A DNA stretch of 64,000 bases from Gryllotalpicola daejeonensis (GCF_039538145.1 NZ_BAABBV010000001.1:558001-622000), one strand, 5' to 3'. Shown: positions 38,458 to 47,590, counted from the stretch's first letter. Program-made: numbers and translations. The notes: generated by a model not told the origin, from the sequence alone.

Positions 38458-39626
38458 GCGGCGGGCACCCGTGCGCGCAGGCGGAAATGGCCCTCTGCAT
38501 CGGGCTCAGCGGCCAGGAATCCGCCCGCAAGCTGGGCGCGCTCGTGCATGCCCGGGAGCCCGTGGCCGCGGCCCAGCGCCGGCGCGTCGTCCGGGGCCTC
38601 TGGGACGTCGTTGACGAGCTCGAGGTGCAGGCCGTCATCGGCCCAGAACAGCGTGAGGTCGACCGGCGCGCCCGGGGCTCCGTGACGCAACGCGTTCGTC
38701 AGCCCTTCCTGCACGATGCGGTAGGCGGCCAGTTCGTGGCCGGTGCCGAGCGGCCGGCGCTCGCCCGACTCGTGGACCCGCAGCTCGAGCCCCGCGCCAC
38801 GCAGCTGCTCGAAAAGCGCATCGAAGTCGACCACGGTCGGCTGCGGGGTCGAACCCTCGTCGTGACGCAGCTCGGCGAGCAGCATCCGCACCTCCCCCAG
38901 CGCATCACGCGCGACGCTCGAGATCGTGCCGAGCGCCGTCACGGCAAGATCGGGGCGGGCGGATGCCGCGAACCGCGCGCCGTCGGCCTGTGCGATCACA
39001 ACGGCGAGCGAGTGCGCGACGACGTCGTGCATGTCACGTGCGATGCGGTTGCGCTCCTGCTCGACGACCACGCGGTACTCGGCGATGTCCGCGTCGTGCC
39101 GCGCGAGCTCTTCCCGCCGGCTGGTCTCGCGACCGACGCGGATCGAGCGCGCGAGCTGCCCGGACACCCACGACAGAACCAGGAGCGCGAGGATGCCGGC
39201 GCCGACGGCCACCGCGCTGCGCAGCTCGGAGACGAGCACTCCGGGTGACGCGAGCAGCGCCGTGAACCACTCGAACCGGAACTGGAGGTAGATCGTCGCG
39301 ATGATCGCGCCGCCGATGGCGGACGACAGGCCGAGCCACCGCACCACCTCGCCGCCGTAAGCCGCGCTGGCGTACAGCACGATGCAGACGCCGAGGTCGT
39401 AGAGCGCCGGGCTGAGTCCCGCCGACATCTGGATGAGCGCGGCCGCCCACGCGATGCCGAGGGCGAGCCCCGGCGAGAGTCGCCGGAACGCGACCGCGGC
39501 GGCAGCGACCGTGAGCGGGATCAGCGAGATCTGGCCGTCATGACGTGCGAACACGAGACTCACCAGGGCGAACGCGACCGCGATGCCGAGGTCGACGCCC
39601 AGCTGGCGACGGGTGAGTTCACGCAC
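38454..39626 (-). CDS. Sensor histidine kinase (HisKA_3 type)
   Basis: This 390-residue kinase has about five membrane spans in the first 165 residues with little extracellular sequence, suggesting sensing within the membrane. The dimerisation helix EQERNRIARDMHDVVAHSLAVVIAQ near 195-220 contains the phospho-acceptor His in MHDVVAHSL. The ATP-binding domain follows (GHELAAYRIVQEGLTNALRHG near 285, the N-box; GRGHGLPGMHERAQLAGG near 350, the G-box). It is cognate to the response regulator that overlaps its stop. Intramembrane-sensing kinases beside FtsX-type exporters often detect cell-envelope antibiotics. Confidence 0.93.
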   Translation of the reverse strand: MRELTRRQLGVDLGIAVAFALVSLVFARHDGQISLIPLTVAAAAVAFRRLSPGLALGIAWAAALIQMSAGLSPALYDLGVCIVLYASAAYGGEVVRWLGLSSAIGGAIIATIYLQFRFEWFTALLASPGVLVSELRSAVAVGAGILALLVLSWVSGQLARSIRVGRETSRREELARHDADIAEYRVVVEQERNRIARDMHDVVAHSLAVVIAQADGARFAASARPDLAVTALGTISSVARDALGEVRMLLAELRHDEGSTPQPTVVDFDALFEQLRGAGLELRVHESGERRPLGTGHELAAYRIVQEGLTNALRHGAPGAPVDLTLFWADDGLHLELVNDVPEAPDDAPALGRGHGLPGMHERAQLAGGFLAAEPDAEGHFRLRARVPAA

Positions 39627-39696
39627 GCATCAACCGTAGGCGCGCACGGGATGCCTGCACGGCAGGTGCCGCCGGAATCCGTCTGCAGATGTACGG

Positions 39697-40605
39697 CTAG
39701 AAGCCGAGCCTGCCGAGCTGCTTCGGGTCGCTCTGCCAGTCCTTCGCGACCTTCACGTGGATCGACAGGAACACCTTCCGCCCCAGCAGCGCCTCGATCT
39801 GTGCACGCGCGTCGGCGCCGATCTGCTTGAGGCGTGCGCCACCGCGGCCGATGACGATCGCCTTCTGGCTGTCCCGCTCGACGAACAGGTTCGCGTAGAT
39901 CTCGACGAGGTCCTTGTCCTCCCGCTCGACCATGTCGTCGATCGTGACGGCGAGCGAGTGCGGCAGCTCCTCGCGCGCCTCTTCGAGCACGGCCTCGCGC
40001 ACGAACTCGCCGATGCGGTCGATCGTCGCCTCATCGGTCAGCTGGCCCGTCGGGTAGAGCTGCGGCGAGTCCGGTAGGAGCTTCACGAGCTCGTCGACGA
40101 GCTCGTCGAGCTGGCGCCCCTTGACCGCGGAGATCGGGATGATGGCGTCCCAGTCGCGCAGGCGGCTGACCGCGAGCAGCTGCTCGGCGACGGCAGCCTT
40201 GCCCGCGGCATCCGTCTTGGTCACGATCGCGACCTTCTTCGCGCGCGGCGCGCCCTCGATCCGCTCCACGATGAACCGGTCGCCCGGGCCGATCTTCTCG
40301 TCGGCCGGGAAGCACATGCCGATGACATCGACCGACGCGAGCGTCTCTTCGACCACCGCGTTGAGCCGCTCGCCGAGCAGCGTGCGGGGGCGGTGCACGC
40401 CCGGCGTGTCGACGATGACGAGCTGGGCGTCGGCGCGGTTCACGATGCCGCGGATCGCACGGCGCGTCGTCTGCGGCTTCGACGAGGTGATGGCCACCTT
40501 CTCGCCGACCAGCGCATTGGTCAGCGTGGACTTTCCGACATTCGGGCGGCCGACGAAGCTGACGAATCCGGCTTTGAACGGCGGGGCGGATGCTTGTTCA
40601 CTCAT
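39697..40605 (-). CDS. era: GTPase Era
   Basis: This 302-residue GTPase helps mature the 30S subunit by binding 16S rRNA near its 3' end. The G motifs are GRPNVGKST (G1) near residue 19, DTPGVHRP (G3) near 68 and TKTD (G4) near 130. The C-terminal KH domain shows VIGRGGARLKQIGADARAQIEALLG near 250. Start is ATG 40605, overlapping the CNNM gene end by 8 bp. It is the downstream end of the phoH-ybeY-CNNM-era group. Normal length and motifs. Confidence 0.96.
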   Translation of the reverse strand: MSEQASAPPFKAGFVSFVGRPNVGKSTLTNALVGEKVAITSSKPQTTRRAIRGIVNRADAQLVIVDTPGVHRPRTLLGERLNAVVEETLASVDVIGMCFPADEKIGPGDRFIVERIEGAPRAKKVAIVTKTDAAGKAAVAEQLLAVSRLRDWDAIIPISAVKGRQLDELVDELVKLLPDSPQLYPTGQLTDEATIDRIGEFVREAVLEEAREELPHSLAVTIDDMVEREDKDLVEIYANLFVERDSQKAIVIGRGGARLKQIGADARAQIEALLGRKVFLSIHVKVAKDWQSDPKQLGRLGF

Positions 40606-41803
40606 CGTCTTCCATGGTGGCACGCCTCACGATGACGGTCGCGAGCCGGCCCCGGCGCCCCTGGGTGCGCTCGGCCGTCAGCTCGAGGCCGGCGACCTCA
40701 GCGTGGTCCCCCGGCTCTGGCAGCTTGTCGAGCGCCTTCGTGAGCAGGCCGCCCACCGAGTCGACGTCTTCGTCGTCGACCTCGAGGTCGAACAGCTCGC
40801 CGAGCTCGTCGGTCGACAAGCGCGCGCTGACGCGGAAGGCGGTCGGCCCTTCGTCCAGCGGCTCGACCAGCGGCGCGCCCTTGTCGTACTCGTCGGTGAT
40901 CTCGCCCACGAGCTCTTCGATGAGGTCCTCCATGGTGACGAGACCCGCGATGCCGCCGTACTCATCGACGACGAGCGCGAGGTGGTTCTTCTCGAGCTGC
41001 ATCTGCCGCAGTAGCGCGTCGGCGGGCTTCGACTCGGGGACGAACGCGGCCGGCCGCTGCAGGGTCGCCGCTGCCGCGGCATCCGCCTCACTCGGCCGCT
41101 CATAGACGAGGCGCGCGACGTCGCGCAGGTACAGCACGCCGGTGACGTCATCGGGTCCGTCGCCGGTGACGGGCACGCGCGAGACACCGCGCCCGAGGAA
41201 GACGCTCATGGCGGCGGCGACCGACGCGGAGGCATCCACCGTCACCATGTCGGTGCGCGGCACCATCACCTCGCGCACCAGGCGGTCGCCGAACTCGAAC
41301 ACCGAGTGGATCAGCTCGGCGTCCTGCTCTTCGAGCACGTCGTGCGACGCCGCGTCATCGATGAGAGTGAGCAGCTGCTCTTCGCTGCCGACCGTCGAAC
41401 GGGCGCGCATGGGAGTGACACGGTCGCCGAGAGCCACGAGCAGGCGGGCCACCGGGCCGAGCACCGTGCGCAGCGTGACGATGAGCGGACGCGCGAACCG
41501 GAGCAGCCCCTCGGGGTGCGCGCGGCCCACGCTGCGCGGGCTGGTTCCGACCAGCACGAAGCTCGCGCCGGTCATGATGAGCGCGCTCACGATGAGGGCG
41601 AGCCACCAGCGGTCGAGCACGATGACGAACGCGAGAGTGACGAGCACCGCCGCCGTGGTCTCGGCGACGACGCGGAAGAAGCTGACCGCGTTCTGGTCGC
41701 GGATGTCGCCGCCGGTGACGGACAGGGCCGACTCGAGGGCGGCGAGGAAGCCACCGAGGGCGACGAGCAGGAACGCGCCGACGAACAGGATGGCGGCGAA
41801 CAC
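40598..41803 (-). CDS. CNNM/CorC-type membrane protein with CBS domains
   Basis: This 401-residue protein begins with three to four membrane spans (CNNM/DUF21 domain, residues 1-150). Two CBS domains follow, EVMVPRTDMVTVDASASVAAAMSVF near 180 and LEKNHLALVVDEYGGIAGLVTMEDLIEELVGEI near 270-302. A CorC-HlyC domain (FRVSARLSTDELGELFDLEVDDEDVDSVGG) ends it. Members are linked to magnesium or cobalt efflux and nucleotide sensing; the older name hemolysin is misleading. It lies between ybeY and era in the usual order. Confidence 0.9.
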   Translation of the reverse strand: MFAAILFVGAFLLVALGGFLAALESALSVTGGDIRDQNAVSFFRVVAETTAAVLVTLAFVIVLDRWWLALIVSALIMTGASFVLVGTSPRSVGRAHPEGLLRFARPLIVTLRTVLGPVARLLVALGDRVTPMRARSTVGSEEQLLTLIDDAASHDVLEEQDAELIHSVFEFGDRLVREVMVPRTDMVTVDASASVAAAMSVFLGRGVSRVPVTGDGPDDVTGVLYLRDVARLVYERPSEADAAAAATLQRPAAFVPESKPADALLRQMQLEKNHLALVVDEYGGIAGLVTMEDLIEELVGEITDEYDKGAPLVEPLDEGPTAFRVSARLSTDELGELFDLEVDDEDVDSVGGLLTKALDKLPEPGDHAEVAGLELTAERTQGRRGRLATVIVRRATMEDDE

Positions 41804-41809
41804 CCGCGC

Positions 41810-42271
41810 CTACCTGCGGCGTTCCTGCAGGGTGAACCCGACGAGGATGTCGCGCTGGATGCCGAACATCTCGCGCTCCTCCGCGGGCTCGGCGTGGTCG
41901 AAGCCGAGCAGGTGGAGGATGCCGTGCGCGGTCAGCAGCTGCAGCTCGTCCTTCAGTGAGTGGCCCGCGTTCTCGGCCTGCGTCTGGGCGACCTGCGGGC
42001 ACAGCACGACGTCGCCGAGCAGGCCGGCGGGGCTCGGCTGGTCTTCTGTTCCTGGGCGCAGCTCGTCCATCGGGAAGCTCAGCACATCGGTCGGCCCCGG
42101 CTCGTCCATCCACTGCACGTGCAGCTGCTCCATCGCCGCCTCGTCGACCAGCAGGATGGCGAGCTCCGCCTCGGGGCTGACGTGCATCGCGTCGAGCGCG
42201 TAGACGGCGAGGCGCTGCAGAGCGGCCTCGTCGACGTCGACGTTGGACTCGTTGTTTACCTCAATGGTCAC
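41810..42271 (-). CDS. ybeY: Endoribonuclease YbeY
   Basis: This 153-residue zinc RNase takes part in 16S rRNA 3' maturation and ribosome quality control. The signature HGILHLLGFDHAEPAEEREMF near residue 115 holds the three metal-binding His residues, and DVLSFPMDE near 62 is the second conserved motif. The start overlaps the phoH stop (ATGA). It lies between phoH and the CNNM gene, the standard actinobacterial order. Confidence 0.95.
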   Translation of the reverse strand: MTIEVNNESNVDVDEAALQRLAVYALDAMHVSPEAELAILLVDEAAMEQLHVQWMDEPGPTDVLSFPMDELRPGTEDQPSPAGLLGDVVLCPQVAQTQAENAGHSLKDELQLLTAHGILHLLGFDHAEPAEEREMFGIQRDILVGFTLQERRR

Positions 42272-43323
42272 TGGCGCGGCCTTCTGGGTCGGAGGTTGGG
42301 GTCTGCCGCCCGGCGCTCGGCCCGATTCGCGAAGTCGCGGGCTTGCTCGCGCTCGAAGTGCCGGGCCTGCTGGGTCTGGTCGTACTCGGTGTAGGCGTCG
42401 ACGATGCGGCCGACGAGGCTGTGACGCACGACGTCGTCGCTGGTCAGGTACGAGAAGCTGATGTCGTCGATGTCCTTGAGCACGCGCGTCACGAGGCGCA
42501 GACCGGATGCCCCGGCGGGAAGGTCGATCTGCGTGACATCCCCCGTGATCACCATGTGCGAGCCGAAGCCCAGTCGCGTCAGGAACATCTTCATCTGCTC
42601 GGGCGTGGTGTTCTGCGCCTCGTCGAGCACGACGAACGACGAGTTCAGGGTGCGGCCGCGCATGTAGGCGAGCGGTGCGACCTCGATCGTTCCGGCCGCC
42701 AGCAGCTTCGGCACGAGCTCGGGGTCCATCATCTCGTTGAGTGCGTCGTAGAGCGGGCGCAGGTACGGGTCGATCTTGTCGGTCAGCGTGCCGGGCAGGT
42801 ACCCGAGCCGCTCCCCCGCCTCGATCGCCGGCCGCGACAGGATGATGCGGTCGACCTCTTTGCGCTGCAGCGCCTGCACAGCCTTGGCCATCGCCAGGTA
42901 GGTCTTGCCGGTGCCCGCCGGTCCGATGCCGAAGACGATCGTGTTCTCGTCGATGGCGTGCACGTAGTCGGCCTGCCCCGGGGTCATCGGCCGAATGGTC
43001 TTCCCGCGCACCTGCAGGATCGATTCGCCGAGAACGGCACTGGGGCTGAGGCCGGCATCGACCATCTGACGGCCCCGGCCGACCTCTGCGGGGTGCAGGT
43101 CGTGGCCGTTCTTGACGAGTTCGATGAGTTCTGCGACGAGGGTGCGGGCGCTGGCGACCTGGTCGGCGTCGCCCGACAGCGTCAGCTCGTTTCCGCGCAC
43201 GTGCACCTGCACGGCCGGGTACTGCCTCTCGAGCGTGGTCAGCAGCCGGTCCTGCGGGCCGAGCAGCCGCACCATGGCGACGCCGTCGATCTCGAGATGT
43301 GCCTGCGTGGGCTGATCAGACAA
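42268..43323 (-). CDS. phoH: PhoH-family ATPase
   Basis: This 351-residue protein has an N-terminal KH-like segment (residues 10-75) and a P-loop ATPase of helicase type: Walker A GIGPAGTGKT at residues 132-141 and Walker B SFVVLDEAQNTTPEQMKMFLTRLG near 230. It is thought to act on RNA with YbeY, with which it overlaps by 4 bp. The start overlaps the HIT gene end by 8 bp. A basic tail ends the protein. Precise activity in vivo is not established. Confidence 0.93.
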   Translation of the reverse strand: MSDQPTQAHLEIDGVAMVRLLGPQDRLLTTLERQYPAVQVHVRGNELTLSGDADQVASARTLVAELIELVKNGHDLHPAEVGRGRQMVDAGLSPSAVLGESILQVRGKTIRPMTPGQADYVHAIDENTIVFGIGPAGTGKTYLAMAKAVQALQRKEVDRIILSRPAIEAGERLGYLPGTLTDKIDPYLRPLYDALNEMMDPELVPKLLAAGTIEVAPLAYMRGRTLNSSFVVLDEAQNTTPEQMKMFLTRLGFGSHMVITGDVTQIDLPAGASGLRLVTRVLKDIDDISFSYLTSDDVVRHSLVGRIVDAYTEYDQTQQARHFEREQARDFANRAERRAADPNLRPRRPRQ

Positions 43324-43666
43324 GAGAGCCTTCCGTCAGACCACCGGCGAGCACGTGGGCGTGAACGTGGAACACGGTCTGCCCTGCACCCTGGCCGGTG
43401 TTGAAGATGAGTCGGTAGTCGCCGTCGGCGAGCTCTTCCGCGAGCTTCTGCGCCGTCGCGACGACCTCGGCGAGCAGCTCGGGGTCGCCGGCGGCGAGCT
43501 CGGCGACGTTCGCGTACTGCTCGGTCTTCGGCACGACGAGCACATGCACGGGCGCCTGCGGGTTGATGTCCTTGAAGGCGATCACCCGATCGGAATCGAA
43601 GACGACATCTGCGGGGATCTCACCCGCGATGATGCGCGAGAAGACGGACGGTGCGCGGTCGCTCAT
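43316..43666 (-). CDS. HIT-family nucleotide hydrolase
   Basis: This 116-residue protein carries the histidine-triad motif QTVFHVHAHVLAGG near residues 97-110, with the nucleophilic His in the middle. VFSRIIAGEIPADVVFDSDRVIAFKDINPQAPVHVLVVPK at the N-terminus is typical of the HINT branch, which hydrolyses purine-nucleoside phosphoramidates. It is followed with overlap by phoH and divergent from the membrane protein gene at 43702. Confidence 0.93.
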   Translation of the reverse strand: MSDRAPSVFSRIIAGEIPADVVFDSDRVIAFKDINPQAPVHVLVVPKTEQYANVAELAAGDPELLAEVVATAQKLAEELADGDYRLIFNTGQGAGQTVFHVHAHVLAGGLTEGSLV

Positions 43667-43701
43667 GCCCCTAATCCTATTCGGCGGGCATCATGTGAAC
43701 C

Positions 43702-44637
43702 GTGGGGGAAGTTGCGCCGTTGCGTTTCGATGAGCTGAGCGCCGATTGCGCGCCGGGCGAGGTGCAGGCGATGCGCGTTGCGGCCGGCGCGGACAAGGGA
43801 CTGGGGATGCCTGCGCCGCTGTGGCGCACGTCGAGGAATTCCGGCACCGTGCTGCTGCTCTGCCTCGCCGCGCTGTTCCTGCTCGAGGGCCCGACCGGGC
43901 GCATCGTCGTGTGCTGCGTGGCCGCCGCGCTTCTCGGGCTCTGGGTGTGGCTCGTCGCCTGGTGGTCGCGGCAGGCTCGGCGCCTCGCTCTCGGGCGTGC
44001 TCGGCTGGCGCGGTTCGCCGCCGCGAACGGTTTCACCTATGACCCGCGCCGTCTGCCGTTCCCGCCAGACCTCGACCCCGAGCTCCTCTACCGCGGGGTG
44101 GGCAGCGACGCCACGATCAGGGACAGGCTCACCGGCATCCGCGGACGCGCGTTCGATACCTACGCGCTGAACTTCACCACCACGGCAGGTCTGCGCCCCA
44201 CGGGGCGCAACCGCGTCACTCACGTGCGCGGCGTATTGCACTTCGAACTGCCGGCCGAGCTGCCCGGGCTCTGGCTCGACAGCGAGACCCGGCCCGTGCT
44301 CGGCGGCTACTGGAACGCGCTCGACCGCTACCCGAAGACCCTCGAGCTCGAAGGCGACTTCCAGTCGCAGTTCCGCCTGCGGCACGCAGCCGACGCGAAC
44401 CCCGCCGAGCTGCTCTATGTGCTGCAGCCGGACCTGATGGCGGTGCTGCACGACTTCGGCCGGGGCATCCAGCTGCAGATCGCCGGCCGCTCGGTCTACC
44501 TGATCGGCCGCTTCGCGCTGCCGAGCGGCGGCCGGCGCATCACCGAGAACCTCTTCGCGCTCTTCGACGCGCTCGCGCCGAAGCTCGAGAAGCTCGCGCT
44601 GCAGCGGCGGACTACCAGCGACGAAGCGCCGCGCTGA
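43702..44637 (+). CDS. Two-span membrane protein, unknown function
   Basis: This 311-residue protein has a soluble N-terminus of about 50 residues and two membrane spans around residues 50-90 (TVLLLCLAALFLLEG and IVVCCVAAALLGLWVWLVAWW). A cytosolic region of about 220 residues follows. The latter has AANGFTYDPR near 110 and LPAELPGLWLDS with FELEGDF-like strands, an alternating pattern suggesting a beta-rich domain. I do not recognise a named family. It starts with GTG 43702. It is the only plus-strand gene within a long minus-strand block, and its 3' end overlaps the convergent rsmE gene by 26 bp. Confidence 0.65.
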   Translation: MGEVAPLRFDELSADCAPGEVQAMRVAAGADKGLGMPAPLWRTSRNSGTVLLLCLAALFLLEGPTGRIVVCCVAAALLGLWVWLVAWWSRQARRLALGRARLARFAAANGFTYDPRRLPFPPDLDPELLYRGVGSDATIRDRLTGIRGRAFDTYALNFTTTAGLRPTGRNRVTHVRGVLHFELPAELPGLWLDSETRPVLGGYWNALDRYPKTLELEGDFQSQFRLRHAADANPAELLYVLQPDLMAVLHDFGRGIQLQIAGRSVYLIGRFALPSGGRRITENLFALFDALAPKLEKLALQRRTTSDEAPR

Positions 44638-45340
44638 GCACGGCGATCGCCGCGGGCCCCGCGGTCGAGGTGCGCAGCACGGAGTCGCCGAGGCGCACGA
44701 GTTCGGCGCCTGCGGCCTGCAGCTGATCGAGCTCTGCGGGCGCAATGCCGCCCTCAGGGCCGACGACGAGCAGCAGGTCGCGCCCGTCCGGCGTGATCGA
44801 GGTGATCGGATGCTGGGCCGTCGGCTCGAGCACGAGCACGCGGTGGGTCGCGGCCAGCTCGGAAAGCTGCTTCGTCGAGGCGAGCTGAGCGACCTCGGGC
44901 GCCCACGGGCGCATGGACTGCTTCACCGCTTCGCGCACGATGGTCGCCCAGCGCTCGCGGCCCTTCTCGAGCTTCGGGCCGGCCCAGCGCGAGACCGATC
45001 GCTCGGCCTGCCACGGAATCACCCCATCGACGCCGAGCTCGGTCGCGGCCTGGATCGCGAGCTCGTCGCGGTCGCCCTTCGCGAGCGCTTGCGCGAGTCG
45101 GATCGCAGGGCTTGCGGCATCCGCTCTGCGCACCTCGTCGACGCGCACCTCGACCGAAGCCGGCGCGACGGACTCGGCCACGCCGCTCACCACGAGCCCG
45201 CGGCCGTTGCCCACGAGCAGCGGCTCGCCGACGCGGGTCCGTGACACGGTCGCGATGTGCTTCGCCTCGGGGCCTGCCACCGTGACGAGCCCGCCGACCG
45301 TCGCGTCGGCGAGCTCTTCGACGAGGTAGAAGTTGGCCAC
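44612..45340 (-). CDS. rsmE: 16S rRNA (uracil-1498-N3)-methyltransferase
   Basis: This 242-residue SPOUT-class enzyme methylates U1498 of 16S rRNA. The N-terminal PUA-like domain has GLVTVAGPEAKHIATVSRTRVGEPLLVGNG. The SPOUT knot at the end shows LLLVVGPEGGIAPAELDQL near residue 185 and VRLGDSVLRTSTAGPAAIAVLSA near 218, the SAM-binding knot. It follows dnaJ by 3 bp on the same strand, the usual hrcA-dnaJ-rsmE order. A 26-bp convergent overlap with the membrane protein gene is the only oddity. Confidence 0.95.
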   Translation of the reverse strand: MANFYLVEELADATVGGLVTVAGPEAKHIATVSRTRVGEPLLVGNGRGLVVSGVAESVAPASVEVRVDEVRRADAASPAIRLAQALAKGDRDELAIQAATELGVDGVIPWQAERSVSRWAGPKLEKGRERWATIVREAVKQSMRPWAPEVAQLASTKQLSELAATHRVLVLEPTAQHPITSITPDGRDLLLVVGPEGGIAPAELDQLQAAGAELVRLGDSVLRTSTAGPAAIAVLSAALRRW

Positions 45341-45343
45341 GGG

Positions 45344-46453
45344 CTAGAGGTTCAGGAACCGGTCGCGCAGCTTCGCGAACAGCCCCTGCTGGAATTGCGA
45401 GAGATGCGGCCTCTCGGACTTGTGCTGCTTCGCGAAGCGCTCGATCAGCTCTCGCTCGCTGCGGCCGAGCTTCGTCGGCGTCACCACCTGGATCCCGATG
45501 CGCAGGTCGCCGCGGCCGTTGCCGCGCAGCCGCGTCACACCGCGGTTCTTGATCGTGAGCACCTCGGCGCTCTGAGTGCCCGGTCGCAGCTCGAGGTCGA
45601 CCTCGCCGTCGAGCGCCGTGAACGTCGTCGACGTTCCGAGGATCGCGTCGGTCATCGAAACCTCGAGCGTCGCGAGCAGGTCGTCGCCGTCGCGGCTGAA
45701 GACGTCGTCGTGCTTGACCTTGATCTCGAGGTAGAGGTCGCCGTTGGGGCCGCCCGCGGGGCCGACCTCGCCCTGGCCGGGCAGCTGCAGACGCAGGCCG
45801 GTGTCGACGCCGGCGGGGATGTCGACGGGGATCGTCTTGCGCGCGCGGACGCGGCCCTGACCCTGGCAGGTCACGCACGGCGTCGCGATCACGGTGCCGT
45901 AGCCGCGGCAGGTGCCGCACGGGCTCGACGTCATGACATTGCCGAGCAGCGAGCGCACCGCACGCTGGATCGACCCGGTGCCGTGGCAGATGTCGCACGT
46001 GACGGGGTGGGTGCCCGGCTCGCAGCACGAGCCCTGGCAGCGCTCGCACAGCACGGCCGTGTCGACCTCGAGATCGCGGTGGGCGCCGAAGATGACGTCG
46101 GCGAGGTCGATCTCGACGCGCAGCAGCGCGTCCTGTCCGCGCTCGCGGCGCGACTTCGGCCCGCGGCTCGCACCGCCCCCGCCGAAGAAGGTCGAGAAGA
46201 TGTCCTCGAAGCCGCCGAAGCCCTGCGCGCCGCCGAACGGCCCCGCCTGCGGCCCCAGGTCGTACTGCTGGCGCTGCTGCGGGTCCGAGAGGACGTCGTA
46301 GGCGTGCGTCACCAGCTTGAACTTCTCTGCGGCCTCCGGGCTGGGGTTCACGTCGGGGTGCAGCTCGCGCGCGAGGCGCCGGTAGGCCTTCTTGATCTCA
46401 TCGGGGCTGGCGTCGCGGTCGACGCCCAGGACTTCATAGTGGTCTGCTGCCAT
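45344..46453 (-). CDS. dnaJ: Chaperone DnaJ (DnaJ2 type)
   Basis: This 369-residue co-chaperone stimulates DnaK. The J-domain has HPD at residues 32-34. A Gly/Phe-rich linker includes GPFGGAQGFGGFEDIFSTFFGGGGA. The four zinc repeats span about 135-205 (CERCQGSC, CDICHGTG, CGTCRGYG, CVTCQGQG); the first ends in Cys, not Gly. Two substrate-binding domains complete it. It lies 43 bp after hrcA and is expected to share its CIRCE-controlled transcript. It is the second, HrcA-linked DnaJ of actinobacteria, apart from the one next to dnaK. Confidence 0.95.
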   Translation of the reverse strand: MAADHYEVLGVDRDASPDEIKKAYRRLARELHPDVNPSPEAAEKFKLVTHAYDVLSDPQQRQQYDLGPQAGPFGGAQGFGGFEDIFSTFFGGGGASRGPKSRRERGQDALLRVEIDLADVIFGAHRDLEVDTAVLCERCQGSCCEPGTHPVTCDICHGTGSIQRAVRSLLGNVMTSSPCGTCRGYGTVIATPCVTCQGQGRVRARKTIPVDIPAGVDTGLRLQLPGQGEVGPAGGPNGDLYLEIKVKHDDVFSRDGDDLLATLEVSMTDAILGTSTTFTALDGEVDLELRPGTQSAEVLTIKNRGVTRLRGNGRGDLRIGIQVVTPTKLGRSERELIERFAKQHKSERPHLSQFQQGLFAKLRDRFLNL

Positions 46454-46496
46454 GAACTGGCGGCTCCTTCAGTTGGTGGTCGTGGCTCGGGCCGGG

Positions 46497-47540
46497 TCAG
46501 GCCTGGTCGCCGAGCGAGCGGCTCAGGTAGCGGGCGACAGCCCGCACCGCGGCCATGTTGGTGGAGTAGTCCATGCGCGTCGGGCCGAGCACGCCGAGCC
46601 GCGCGACCGTACCTCCCGAGGTGCCGTAGCCGGAGGTCAGCACCGAGGTCTCTGCAAGGCCGAACGGCTCGTTCTCGCGGCCGATCGACACGCTCACGTC
46701 GCGGTTGCCCAGTACGCCGTGCTGCTCGGCCGCCATCTCACCGAAGAGCTTCAGCAGCTCGACCTGCTCTTCGATGGCCTCCATGATCGGGTAGACGCTG
46801 CCGGTGAAGTCGTGCTCGGTGCGCACCAGGTTCGCGGTGCCGGCCATGATCAGGCGCTCCTGCCGGGTCGAGCCGATGATGCCGGCGACGGATTCCACCA
46901 GCTCGGCGATCACGGGGCGGAGCGGCTCGGGGAAGCGCTCGACGATCGTCGGCAGCACGGTCGCGGCATCCGCCATCGGCACGCCCACGAGTGCTTCGTT
47001 CGCGGCGTCGCGCAGCGAGCGCAGGACGGGCTCTTCATAGTCCGCGCCCAACTCGACGACGCGCTGCTCGACGACGCCGGTGTCGGCGATGAGCACGGTG
47101 AGCACGCGCCGCGGGGCGAGCGCGACGAACTCGAGATGCTGGATGCGGGCGCGTGACACCGACGGGTACTGGATGAGCGCGACCTGGTGGGTCAGCTGCG
47201 CGAGCGCGCGCACCGTGCGCGACAGCACGTCGTCGATGTCGACGGATGCCCCGAGGAAGACCTCGATCGCGTGGCGCTGCGCGGGTGAGAGCGGCTTGAC
47301 GTCGGCGAGCTGGTCGACGAACACGCGGTAGCCCTTGTCGGTGGGGACGCGGCCGGACGACGTGTGCGGCGCTGCGATCAGCTCTTCGTCTTCGAGGAGC
47401 GCCATGTCGTTGCGGATCGTCGCGGCCGACACCCCGAAGCGGTGCTTGTCGACGATGGTCTTCGAGCCGACGGGCTCGCGCGTCGCGACGTAGTCCTGCA
47501 CGATCGCCCGGAGAACCGCGAGACCTCGCTCAGAAACCAT
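46497..47540 (-). CDS. hrcA: Heat-shock repressor HrcA
   Basis: This 347-residue repressor binds CIRCE elements and keeps chaperone genes low without stress. The N-terminal winged helix reads GLAVLRAIVQDYVATREPVGSKTIVD, then HRFGVSAATIRNDMALLEDEELIAAPHTSSGRVPTDKGYRVFVD. The rest is the GAF-like dimer domain. I start at ATG 47540; an upstream TTG reading would include part of the CIRCE element, which lies 24 bp before this ATG. It therefore represses its own operon with dnaJ. Confidence 0.95.
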   Translation of the reverse strand: MVSERGLAVLRAIVQDYVATREPVGSKTIVDKHRFGVSAATIRNDMALLEDEELIAAPHTSSGRVPTDKGYRVFVDQLADVKPLSPAQRHAIEVFLGASVDIDDVLSRTVRALAQLTHQVALIQYPSVSRARIQHLEFVALAPRRVLTVLIADTGVVEQRVVELGADYEEPVLRSLRDAANEALVGVPMADAATVLPTIVERFPEPLRPVIAELVESVAGIIGSTRQERLIMAGTANLVRTEHDFTGSVYPIMEAIEEQVELLKLFGEMAAEQHGVLGNRDVSVSIGRENEPFGLAETSVLTSGYGTSGGTVARLGVLGPTRMDYSTNMAAVRAVARYLSRSLGDQA

Positions 47541-47563
47541 CGACGACGCTCCCCTCACCAGTT

Positions 47564-47590
47564 CTGGCACTCAAGACCTATGAGTGCCAA
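47564..47590. promoter_or_regulatory. CIRCE operator of hrcA-dnaJ
   Basis: CTGGCACTC (47564-47572), a 9-bp spacer and GAGTGCCAA (47582-47590) reproduce the CIRCE consensus (TTAGCACTC-N9-GAGTGCTAA) with G and C at the fourth positions of each arm. It is 24 bp before the hrcA ATG, so HrcA represses its own transcription there. Confidence 0.9.

Noticed and set aside
43702..44637. Transferred gene, because it is the only plus-strand gene in its block
   Set aside because: Base composition and codon use look like the neighbours and there are no repeats or mobile genes around it.
45980..46040. Altered first zinc repeat of DnaJ (ends in Cys instead of Gly)
   Set aside because: All four Cys pairs remain, and I recall the same variant in other Microbacteriaceae DnaJ2 proteins, so it is probably a lineage feature and not damage.
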